Below are positions 57,091 to 64,000 of a stretch of DNA of 64,000 bases, one piece after another. The notes under the pieces were generated by a model that saw only the letters and a program-made list of their open reading frames with translations, was not told the DNA's origin and ran no database searches. Position 1 is the first letter of the stretch; each line of letters starts with the position of its first letter. The position numbers and the translations under genes are program-made. The DNA is from Bacteroides zhangwenhongii (GTDB taxonomy: Bacteria > Bacteroidota > Bacteroidia > Bacteroidales > Bacteroidaceae): the NCBI RefSeq assembly GCF_009193325.2, contig NZ_CP059856.1, forward strand, positions 1,550,001-1,614,000. The letters are read 5' to 3'.

Positions 57091-57123
57091 CAAAGGTAAG
57101 TAATTATCAAATTAACTTCCAAA
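57091..57123 (-). promoter_or_regulatory. Promoter of the TlpA-like gene
   Basis: On the minus strand TTTG (57120-57123), a 21-bp spacer and TACCTTTG (57091-57098). Confidence 0.65.
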
Positions 57124-57195
57124 AGAATAAGCAAAAATCTCACTTTTCAGGTATAACTTTTTATGTTATTTAGCATAAAAACGAACTTTTTTCTC

Positions 57196-57203
57196 TACTT
57201 TTG
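57196..57203 (+). promoter_or_regulatory. -7 element of serB
   Basis: TACTTTTG. An in-frame TTG at 57201 lies within this box and so cannot be the start codon, which supports ATG 57225. Confidence 0.65.
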
Positions 57204-57224
57204 CAGGATAAAAGTCTATTTCTT

Positions 57225-58454
57225 ATGCAACCATCAAGTACTGAATTGATTCTGATTCGAGTTACCGGCGAAGATCGTCCGGGGCTTACCTCATCCGTGA
57301 CCGAAATATTAGCTAAATATGATGCTACTATCCTCGATATCGGGCAGGCGGATATTCATAATACGCTATCGCTAGGTATTCTTTTCAAGAGTGAAGAAAG
57401 ACATTCCGGATTTATCATGAAGGAATTATTATTCAAAGCATCCTCTTTGGGAGTAACCATCCGGTTCGAACCAATTACAACCGAGCAATACGACAATTGG
57501 GTAGGTATGCAAGGCAAGAACCGCTATATCTTGACGGTGCTTGGCCGCAAACTGTCTGCGCGTCAAATATCGGCAGCCACCAGCGTATTGGCAGAGCAAG
57601 GAATGAATATCGATGCAATCAAGCGCCTTACGGGTAGAATCCCTTTGGATGAATGCGATACGGATGCACGCACACGCGCTTGCATAGAATTTTCAGTGAG
57701 AGGTACTCCCAAAGACCGCATCGCCATGCAAGAAAGCCTGATGAAGTTAGCCAGCGAACTGGAGATGGACTTTTCTTTTCAGTTGGATAATATGTATCGA
57801 CGTATGCGCCGTCTGATCTGCTTTGATATGGATTCCACACTTATCGAAACCGAAGTTATTGATGAGCTCGCCATCCGCGCCGGCGTAGGCGATGAAGTAA
57901 AGGCCATTACGGAAAGCGCCATGCGTGGCGAAATAGACTTTACCGAAAGCTTTACCCGCCGCGTAGCCCTATTGAAAGGACTCGATGAATCCGTCATGCA
58001 GGAGATTGCAGAAAACTTACCTATCACAGAAGGAGTAGACAGACTAATGTATGTATTGAAGAAGTATGGCTACAAAATAGCAATTCTGTCGGGAGGTTTC
58101 ACCTATTTCGGCCAACACCTGCAAAAGAAGTATGGTATAGACTATGTATATGCGAATGAGCTGGAAATTATTGATGGAAAGCTCACCGGACGTTATTTGG
58201 GAGATGTGGTAGACGGAAAGCGCAAAGCCGAACTACTCCGTTTAATTGCCCAAGTAGAAAAAGTGGATATCGCGCAGACCATTGCCGTAGGTGACGGGGC
58301 CAATGACCTCCCCATGCTGGGAATTGCCGGATTGGGGATAGCATTCCATGCCAAACCCAAAGTAGTAGCAAATGCCAAACAGTCTATCAATACCATCGGA
58401 CTTGATGGGGTGCTCTATTTTCTTGGATTCAAAGATTCTTATTTGAATATGTAA
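57225..58454 (+). CDS. serB: Phosphoserine phosphatase with N-terminal ACT domains
   Basis: 409 residues from ATG 57225. Two ACT-like regulatory modules at about 5-85 (LILIRVTGEDRPGLTSSV) and 95-175 (RYILTVLGRKLSARQIS), then a HAD phosphatase with the nucleophile in CFDMDSTLIETEVIDEL near 200, the phosphate-binding ILSGGFTYF near 290 and GDGANDLPML near 355. It makes serine from phosphoserine, the substrate of spt among other uses. The ACT domains suggest amino-acid feedback. A leader of only about 14 nt is predicted. Confidence 0.93.
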   Translation: MQPSSTELILIRVTGEDRPGLTSSVTEILAKYDATILDIGQADIHNTLSLGILFKSEERHSGFIMKELLFKASSLGVTIRFEPITTEQYDNWVGMQGKNRYILTVLGRKLSARQISAATSVLAEQGMNIDAIKRLTGRIPLDECDTDARTRACIEFSVRGTPKDRIAMQESLMKLASELEMDFSFQLDNMYRRMRRLICFDMDSTLIETEVIDELAIRAGVGDEVKAITESAMRGEIDFTESFTRRVALLKGLDESVMQEIAENLPITEGVDRLMYVLKKYGYKIAILSGGFTYFGQHLQKKYGIDYVYANELEIIDGKLTGRYLGDVVDGKRKAELLRLIAQVEKVDIAQTIAVGDGANDLPMLGIAGLGIAFHAKPKVVANAKQSINTIGLDGVLYFLGFKDSYLNM

Positions 58455-58472
58455 TTAGACCGAAAAATAAAT

Positions 58473-58480
58473 TATCTTTG
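58473..58480 (+). promoter_or_regulatory. -7 element of the DEAD-box gene
   Basis: TATCTTTG, exact consensus, 20 bp before the start; it lies 18 bp after the serB stop, so the helicase gene has its own promoter. Confidence 0.6.
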
Positions 58481-58500
58481 CGGACAAATAAAATAACAGA

Positions 58501-59766
58501 ATGAAGTTTTCCGAACTACAATTAAACGCGAATGTGCTTGAGGCGCTTGACGCCATGCGATTTGACGAATGCACACCTATTCAGGAACAAGCAATTCCAA
58601 TTATACTTGAAGGTAAAGATCTGATAGCAGTAGCGCAGACAGGTACGGGTAAAACCGCCGCTTTTCTGCTCCCTGTATTAAATAAACTATCCGAAGGAAA
58701 CCATCCGGAAGATGCGATCAACTGCATTATCATGTCCCCTACCCGGGAACTGGCTCAGCAAATCGACCAACAGATGGAAGGATTCTCCTATTTTATGCCG
58801 GTATCAAGCGTCGCTGTATATGGCGGTAATGACGGCATTCTGTTCGAACAGCAGAAAAAAGGACTTACATTAGGAGCTGATGTTGTTATTGCGACTCCGG
58901 GACGTCTGATCGCCCATCTGAGTCTCGGATATGTAGACCTCTCCAAAGTTTCTTATTTCATTTTGGACGAAGCAGACCGAATGCTCGACATGGGATTCTA
59001 TGACGACATCATGCAAATAGTGAAATACCTGCCTAAAGAACGGCAGACTATCATGTTCTCTGCAACTATGCCTGCCAAAATACAGCAATTGGCAAATACA
59101 ATCCTGAATAATCCGTCAGAAATAAAACTGGCTGTCTCAAAACCTGCCGAAAAGATTATCCAGGCTGCTTACGTTTGCTACGAAAACCAAAAATTGGGAA
59201 TTATACGTAGCCTTTTCGCCGACGAGGTTCCCGAACGTGTCATCATCTTCGCATCTTCAAAAATCAAAGTTAAAGAAGTCGCCAAGGCTTTGATGGCGAT
59301 GAAATTGAATGTAGGAGAAATGCACTCGGATCTTGAGCAGGCCCAACGGGAAACAGTAATGCACGAATTTAAAGCCGGGCGAGTTAATATACTGGTAGCG
59401 ACAGATATTGTGGCACGCGGCATTGACATTGATGATATTCGTCTGGTTATCAACTTCGACGTCCCTCACGACAGTGAAGATTATGTGCACCGCATCGGGC
59501 GTACGGCACGTGCCAATAACGATGGAGTAGCGCTTACATTTGTCAGCGAAAAAGAGCAGAGTAATTTCAAGAGCATTGAGAATTTCCTGGAAAAAGATAT
59601 TTATAAGATTCCCATCCCGGCAGAATTAGGGGAAGCTCCGGAATACAAGCCACGCTCTTTCAGCAAAAGCAGGTACGGCAGCAACCCTAAAAGAAGAAAT
59701 TTTCGGGGGAAAAACGGCAATAACAACAAAAGTAAGAACCGCCCCTCTCCCAGACAACAAAATTAG
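58501..59766 (+). CDS. DEAD-box RNA helicase
   Basis: 421 residues. Motifs in order: Q motif with TPIQEQAIP near 21, Walker A AQTGTGKT near 45, PTRELAQQ, ATPGRLI, LDEADRMLDMGF (DEAD) near 158, SAT near 190, and the C-terminal helicase motifs VATDIVARGIDI and HRIGRTAR near 340. A Gly/Asn/Lys/Arg-rich tail of about 45 residues follows, suited to RNA binding. It resembles RhlE/CshA-type helicases that remodel RNA and assist ribosome assembly or decay, but the exact subtype is not settled. Confidence 0.93.
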   Translation: MKFSELQLNANVLEALDAMRFDECTPIQEQAIPIILEGKDLIAVAQTGTGKTAAFLLPVLNKLSEGNHPEDAINCIIMSPTRELAQQIDQQMEGFSYFMPVSSVAVYGGNDGILFEQQKKGLTLGADVVIATPGRLIAHLSLGYVDLSKVSYFILDEADRMLDMGFYDDIMQIVKYLPKERQTIMFSATMPAKIQQLANTILNNPSEIKLAVSKPAEKIIQAAYVCYENQKLGIIRSLFADEVPERVIIFASSKIKVKEVAKALMAMKLNVGEMHSDLEQAQRETVMHEFKAGRVNILVATDIVARGIDIDDIRLVINFDVPHDSEDYVHRIGRTARANNDGVALTFVSEKEQSNFKSIENFLEKDIYKIPIPAELGEAPEYKPRSFSKSRYGSNPKRRNFRGKNGNNNKSKNRPSPRQQN

Positions 59767-59777
59767 AACAGCATTCT

Positions 59778-60575
59778 TTATTTAGTGGAAGTGATAGTCA
59801 GTTTACCATCGAAACCCACTTCTATCTCCGCAATGCTATATACAGAACTTTCCGGAATGGCTAAAACTGCTTGATAATGAAAACCATTCCGGTCTACTTT
59901 TACAAACTTCGTATCGGATAGAATAGCCTGCGGCAGGAAATCAGCGGGAACAACCTGAGCAAACATCTGCTTGGTCACATCACTGGCAAACAAACTTTTC
60001 TTGCCTTCGTACACACAAATGTGCATCACATTGTCGTAATACACATTGTCCATGCTAATCCCGTCTTCGGAATAAGTCGTCTTGACAACTCTAATTTTGG
60101 TAGGATTAATATATACATAAGCGCGATAGCGAGTGCCATTGTATGTCACCACACTATCCCGTTTTGTCACTTCCGTATAAGTCGGTATAACCACTTCACG
60201 ACGAACAAATGACAACGAATCATTCGGATCCTCAGATTTATGCAGTTTGATTATGTTGTCCGTAATGGAATGAAACCAGAATATATGTTCCGCCTGCTTA
60301 TCTATCTTGTAGTAAGCCGTATCATTTCCATACGTGTAAAGCGTATCCCGCATAACCTTAAATGTAATCGGAGCACTTTGGCTATCTGCATAATAGATCG
60401 TATCCCCCTCTACCCGCATCAACGGACTCTCCGTTTCATCGTCCAGCCAAATTCCCTGCAACAGTTCCTTAGCAGCTATATCCTCTTCCTCCAGTTCAAG
60501 AAAATTTGGATTTTTATTGCCGCCACATGACACAGAAAAAATCACCATCAACGATAGCACTACATATTTCATCAT
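59778..60575 (-). CDS. Lipoprotein of the DUF4738 type
   Basis: 265 residues. A short signal with lipobox VSC-GG gives acylation at Cys17. The mature protein is beta-rich with an acidic start (LELEEEDIAAKELLQGIWLDD is the first conserved piece, split by E/D runs) and WLDDETESPL near 45. This is the layout of DUF4738 lipoproteins of Bacteroides. The function is unknown. The stop is 12 bp from the end of the convergent helicase gene. The ATG at 60572 is an alternative start. Confidence 0.72.
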   Translation of the reverse strand: MMKYVVLSLMVIFSVSCGGNKNPNFLELEEEDIAAKELLQGIWLDDETESPLMRVEGDTIYYADSQSAPITFKVMRDTLYTYGNDTAYYKIDKQAEHIFWFHSITDNIIKLHKSEDPNDSLSFVRREVVIPTYTEVTKRDSVVTYNGTRYRAYVYINPTKIRVVKTTYSEDGISMDNVYYDNVMHICVYEGKKSLFASDVTKQMFAQVVPADFLPQAILSDTKFVKVDRNGFHYQAVLAIPESSVYSIAEIEVGFDGKLTITSTK

Positions 60576-60610
60576 TTGTTCCAGTTTTGCATAAAGATAC
60601 TCTTATTTTT

Positions 60611-61924
60611 TCATTTACCAATGCAATAGTAAACGAATCCGAGTTCTTCCATCTCTTTCTTATCGTAAATGTTACGTCCGTCCAATACAACCTGCTGTGC
60701 CATCGTTTTCTTTATGACAGCCCATGAGGGCAGACGGAATTCCTTCCATTCGGTAACCAACATCAGCGCATCCGCATCAAGCACCGCATCATACATATCG
60801 CAAGCATAATAGATTGTATCTCCGATCCTGCGCTTGCACTCCTGCATGGCAGCAGAATCGTATGCACGTACCTGACAGCCGGCCTTCAACAGCTTATCAA
60901 TCAGGATCAAAGCCGGAGCTTCACGCATATCATCAGTCTCCGGTTTGAAAGCCAGTCCCCACAAAGCAACCGTTTTTCCTTTCAGGTCACCATTAAAGTG
61001 CTTCACCAGCTTTTCAAACAGAACACTTTTCTGTTGCTCGTTTACCTCTTCCACAGCACTGAGCACCCGCATTTTATATCCATTCTGTTCTGCCGTTTTG
61101 ATAAGGGCTTTCACATCTTTCGGGAAACAAGAACCGCCATAGCCGATTCCCGGATACAAGAATTTACGTCCGATGCGCGTATCCGAACCGATTCCGCTAC
61201 GTACCATATTCACGTCGGCACCCACAATCTCGCACAAGTTTGCTATGTCATTCATAAAACTGATGCGGGTTGCCAACATAGAATTTGCCGCATATTTAGT
61301 CATCTCCGCTGACGGGATATCCATAAAGATAACGCGGAAGTTATTTAGCAAGAACGGTTTATACAGCTTCGACATCAGTTTCTGCGCACGTTCCGACTCC
61401 ACTCCCACTACTACACGGTCCGGGCTCATAAAGTCGCTGATCGCATTTCCTTCCTTTAGAAATTCCGGATTTGAAGCCACATCAAAATGGATATTCACCC
61501 CTCTCTTATTCAACTCCTCTTGAATAACCGCACGAACCTTGCCGGCAGTACCCACCGGAACCGTACTTTTGGTAACAACCAATTTATATTGTTTCATATT
61601 GCGACCGATAGTCCGGGCTACCTCCAGCACATATTTCAGATCGGCGCTGCCGTCCTCATCAGGAGGCGTACCGACAGCACTGAATACTACTTCCACATCA
61701 TCGAGGCAACTCTCCAGTGAGGTAGTAAACTTCAATCGTTTCGCTTTCATATTGCGAAGCACCATCTCTTCCAATCCATTTTCATAAATAGGAATGACAC
61801 CCTTTTTCAAAGATTCGATTTTCTCACTGTTAGTATCTACGCAAGTCACATCCACGCCAATTTCAGCAAAGCATGTACCTGTCACCAGACCTACATATCC
61901 GGTTCCTACAATTGCTATTTTCAT
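60611..61924 (-). CDS. ugd: UDP-glucose 6-dehydrogenase
   Basis: 437 residues. It oxidises UDP-glucose to UDP-glucuronate with NAD for surface polysaccharides. Seen: N-terminal NAD motif GTGYVGLVTGTCFAEIG, the catalytic cysteine in GYGGSCFPKD near 265, and the C-terminal GLAFKPETDDMREAPAL near 325. It could be a UDP-ManNAc dehydrogenase instead, but the pattern is the Ugd one. It is 26 bp after rfbC on the same strand, giving a small nucleotide-sugar operon. Confidence 0.93.
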   Translation of the reverse strand: MKIAIVGTGYVGLVTGTCFAEIGVDVTCVDTNSEKIESLKKGVIPIYENGLEEMVLRNMKAKRLKFTTSLESCLDDVEVVFSAVGTPPDEDGSADLKYVLEVARTIGRNMKQYKLVVTKSTVPVGTAGKVRAVIQEELNKRGVNIHFDVASNPEFLKEGNAISDFMSPDRVVVGVESERAQKLMSKLYKPFLLNNFRVIFMDIPSAEMTKYAANSMLATRISFMNDIANLCEIVGADVNMVRSGIGSDTRIGRKFLYPGIGYGGSCFPKDVKALIKTAEQNGYKMRVLSAVEEVNEQQKSVLFEKLVKHFNGDLKGKTVALWGLAFKPETDDMREAPALILIDKLLKAGCQVRAYDSAAMQECKRRIGDTIYYACDMYDAVLDADALMLVTEWKEFRLPSWAVIKKTMAQQVVLDGRNIYDKKEMEELGFVYYCIGK

Positions 61925-61950
61925 ATCTTTATTTATTGTCTATTCAGAAG

Positions 61951-62499
61951 TTATTCAAAATACACCGCATCTTTGAAAGCCGTTCCCTCCTTGTCTTTAG
62001 GAGATAGCAACATCTGCGACTCGGCAAGCGGCCAATCTATACCCAATGTCGCGTCATTATATATAATGGAAGCCTCACTTTGCGGAGCATACTTATTATC
62101 TACCTTGTATGTGAAAATGGCTTCGTCGCTCAATACGGCAAATCCATGCGCAAAACCACGTGGAATGAAAAACTGTCTCTTATTCTCTTCGCTCAACAAC
62201 ACACATACATGCTTTCCGAACGTAGGCGATGATTTGCGCAAATCCACAGCAACATCCAGCACTTCTCCTTTGATAACACGAACCAGTTTAGCCTGGCTAT
62301 GTTCACCTTTCTGATAATGCAATCCGCGTAATACCCCAAAGGAAGACTTGGATTCATTATCCTGTACAAAATCAACAGGACCGATATTAGCCTCAAACTC
62401 CTCTTTCTTAAAAGCTTCCATAAAGTAGCCACGTTCGTCGGAGAAAACTTTAGGCTCTATCAGCCATACTCCGTCTATTTCTGTCTGTATATAGTTCAT
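61951..62499 (-). CDS. rfbC: dTDP-4-dehydrorhamnose 3,5-epimerase
   Basis: 182 residues, the normal length. A cupin-fold enzyme in dTDP-L-rhamnose synthesis. Family features: WLIEPKVFSDERGYFME near 13-29, NESKSSFGVLRGLHYQ near 48-63 with the catalytic His, RGFAHGFAVLSDEA near 113, and YKVDNKYAPQSE with the Tyr near 132. Its rml partners rfbA, B and D are not in the window. It is the first gene of an operon with ugd. Confidence 0.95.
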   Translation of the reverse strand: MNYIQTEIDGVWLIEPKVFSDERGYFMEAFKKEEFEANIGPVDFVQDNESKSSFGVLRGLHYQKGEHSQAKLVRVIKGEVLDVAVDLRKSSPTFGKHVCVLLSEENKRQFFIPRGFAHGFAVLSDEAIFTYKVDNKYAPQSEASIIYNDATLGIDWPLAESQMLLSPKDKEGTAFKDAVYFE

Positions 62500-62525
62500 T
62501 GTCGATGGTTATAAATAAAACGATG

Positions 62526-62533
62526 CAAAAGTA
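62526..62533 (-). promoter_or_regulatory. -7 element of rfbC-ugd
   Basis: Minus-strand TACTTTTG matches TAnnTTTG, 26 bp before the rfbC start. Confidence 0.55.
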
Positions 62534-62576
62534 GTGATTTTTTCGTAGTTTTCTGGGATATATTCAATTTATCTCT

Positions 62577-62584
62577 TAATTTTG
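62577..62584 (+). promoter_or_regulatory. -7 element of the HU/SPOR gene
   Basis: TAATTTTG fits TAnnTTTG but ends only 5 bp before the start codon, which implies a leaderless or nearly leaderless transcript if used. Confidence 0.45.
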
Positions 62585-62589
62585 CACAC

Positions 62590-63618
62590 ATGATTGAATT
62601 AGCACAACATATAGAGGTTTTATTGCTGGAAAACGACTGCGTCATCGTTCCGGGATTTGGTGGATTCGTTGCACATTACGCACCTGCAACTCATGTAAAA
62701 GAAGAAAATCTTTTCTTACCTCCTACCCGTACGATAGGATTCAATCCGCAACTGAAACTGAACGACGGAGTGTTGGTGCAATCATATATGGCCGTTCACG
62801 ACACTAGCTTCGCTGACGCCAGCCGCATAGTAGAAAAAGAGGTGAACGAATTCATCTCCCTTCTTCATGAAGAAGGCAAAGCCCATTTGGAGAATATCGG
62901 TGAAATCCATTATAATATTTATGGCAATTACGAGTTCATTCCGTACGATTATAAGCTAACCACTCCTTCTTTATACGGATTGGATTCTTTTGAGATGCAC
63001 GAGCTTGCCGCCCTGCCACAAAAGGAAAAAGTGTTAATACCACTCATCAATCCGGAGAAAGAAAAGAAGACTTATGAAATCAGTATCAACCGTACATTCC
63101 TCCGCAATGCAGCAGCCATGATTGCCGCCATTGTGTTGTTCTTCGCTTTTTCCACTCCGGTAGAGAATACCTACGTTCAGAAGAACAATTACGCACAGTT
63201 GTTACCTAACGAGCTTTTTGAACAAATAGAAGAACAGTCGGTTGCAATGACTCCTGTTCCGGTAAAGCACGATGCGAGACCACAGAGAGCCAAGAAAGCT
63301 AAAACACCAAAGCCCATTGCTGTGAAAGAAGTTAAAGTGGCGAAACCGCAAACAGTTCCTGCGCCATCGGTAAAGCCACAAGCTAATACGAATCATCCTT
63401 ACCATATTATAGTAGCGGGAGGTATCAGCCTTAAAGATGCGGAAGCTATGGCAAACCGGTTAAATGCCAAAGGATTTGCGGAAGCAAAAGCTCTGAATAC
63501 CGATGGTAAAGTACGTGTCAGTATCCGCTCATTCAGCAACCGTGAAGAAGCGACGAAACAGTTGTTGGAACTTAGAAAAAACGAAACTTACAAAAATGCC
63601 TGGTTACTGGCAAAATAA
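62590..63618 (+). CDS. HU-CCDC81-like and SPOR domain membrane protein
   Basis: 342 residues. Residues about 1-60 (HIEVLLLENDCVIVPGFGG and GFNPQLKLNDGVL) are the CCDC81-type HU domain; one membrane span lies at about 172-192 (NAAAMIAAIVLFFAF); a Pro/Lys-rich linker (about 225-260) leads to a SPOR domain at about 265-342 (YHIIVAGGISLKDAEAM). SPOR domains bind denuded peptidoglycan at division sites, so the protein may link nucleoid or cytoplasmic contacts with the septal wall; that is inference. The start is the family start. The next gene begins 18 bp after it. Confidence 0.88.
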   Translation: MIELAQHIEVLLLENDCVIVPGFGGFVAHYAPATHVKEENLFLPPTRTIGFNPQLKLNDGVLVQSYMAVHDTSFADASRIVEKEVNEFISLLHEEGKAHLENIGEIHYNIYGNYEFIPYDYKLTTPSLYGLDSFEMHELAALPQKEKVLIPLINPEKEKKTYEISINRTFLRNAAAMIAAIVLFFAFSTPVENTYVQKNNYAQLLPNELFEQIEEQSVAMTPVPVKHDARPQRAKKAKTPKPIAVKEVKVAKPQTVPAPSVKPQANTNHPYHIIVAGGISLKDAEAMANRLNAKGFAEAKALNTDGKVRVSIRSFSNREEATKQLLELRKNETYKNAWLLAK

Positions 63619-63636
63619 AAATCCCTTTTAAAAAGC

Positions 63637-64000
63637 ATGAAACGAGTTCTTTGTCCCAAATGTGAGAATTACCTTTATTTTGATGAAACCAAGTATAGTG
63701 AAGGTCAGTCACTTGTATTTGTATGCGAGCATTGCGGCAAGCAATTCAGTATCCGGCTTGGAAAAAGTAAAGTCAAAGCTCTCCGGAAAGAAGAGAATTT
63801 GGAAGAAGAGGCAGAATCCCATAAAGAAGAATTCGGATATATCACAGTAATTGAGAATATATTCGGATTCAAACAAATACTTCCACTACAAGAGGGTGAC
63901 AATGTGATAGGACGGCGTTGTGTGGGAACAGTCATCAATACTCCCATCGAAAGCGGAGACATGAGCATGGACCGCCGCCACTGCATTATCAATGTCAAGC
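63637..64000 (+). CDS. FHA-domain protein with N-terminal zinc ribbon (partial)
   Basis: About 121 residues before the window ends; no stop seen. Two CxxC pairs at 6-9 (CPKC) and near 31-34 (CEHC) make a zinc ribbon. A charged linker follows, then an FHA-like start: DNVIGRR near 89 and SMDRRHCII near 112, where FHA domains bind phosphothreonine. Signalling role likely, partner unknown. It begins 18 bp after the HU/SPOR gene and is probably cotranscribed with it. Confidence 0.78.
   Translation, partial: MKRVLCPKCENYLYFDETKYSEGQSLVFVCEHCGKQFSIRLGKSKVKALRKEENLEEEAESHKEEFGYITVIENIFGFKQILPLQEGDNVIGRRCVGTVINTPIESGDMSMDRRHCIINVK

Overview
The window is a 64 kb chromosomal segment from a member of the genus Bacteroides, most like the B. 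thetaiotaomicron/ovatus group. The evidence is the gene content (bat aerotolerance operon, serine palmitoyltransferase, HU/SPOR proteins, TPR proteins, an OMF-first RND pump), the AT-rich intergenic DNA, the lack of clear Shine-Dalgarno sites, and repeated promoters of the Bacteroides type (TAnnTTTG at -7, in several cases a TTG/TTTG about 18-21 bases upstream). The species assignment is inference from remembered family and gene-order knowledge; no search was run.

Layout. Bases 1-5668 hold the end of an unknown membrane gene and batA-batB-batC-batD-batE. Next come a small DNA-binding protein (5796) and a universal stress protein (6162). A TPR protein and gyrA run leftward (7495-11321); clpC, htpG and a patatin-type outer-membrane lipase run rightward (11680-18862). 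Three tRNA-Arg(ACG) genes follow (18942-19201), then dapA and ligA (leftward), trmD (rightward) and pyrD-pyrK (leftward). A helix-turn-helix regulator at 25040 faces a 1.1 kb gene-free AT-rich tract with repeated TTCACA motifs. From 26679 come holA-amn, an orphan HsdR-N-type nuclease-like gene, a tripartite RND efflux operon (29044-34763), a zinc-ribbon coiled-coil protein with a Nif3 protein, and a FetAB-like ABC transporter.

Bases 38121-42696 are the accessory part: an AAA-ATPase/PD-(D/E)XK protein, then a leftward run of five small unrecognised genes (39824-41614) preceded by a roughly 350-nt leader that contains a 183-bp collinear imperfect palindrome and competing shorter hairpins, then about 500 bp with three distinct short-repeat families. 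This block is the most unusual part of the window.

The remainder is largely housekeeping: a DUF2148 iron-sulfur protein with aguA-aguB (agmatine to putrescine), gtrA-aspS, a lipid-kinase-family gene divergent from spt (sphingolipid synthesis), two tRNA-Pro(TGG), a TrmN6-like methyltransferase, lon-tgt-lptG/F, a thioredoxin-fold lipid- or periplasm-facing protein without its CxxC, serB, a DEAD-box helicase, a lipoprotein, ugd and rfbC (nucleotide sugars), an HU/SPOR membrane protein, and the start of an FHA-domain gene cut by the window end. Points of note in known genes: GyrA has Phe at residue 82, the position whose Ser-to-Phe change is linked to fluoroquinolone resistance in Bacteroides, and Tgt lacks the usual zinc-binding cysteines.
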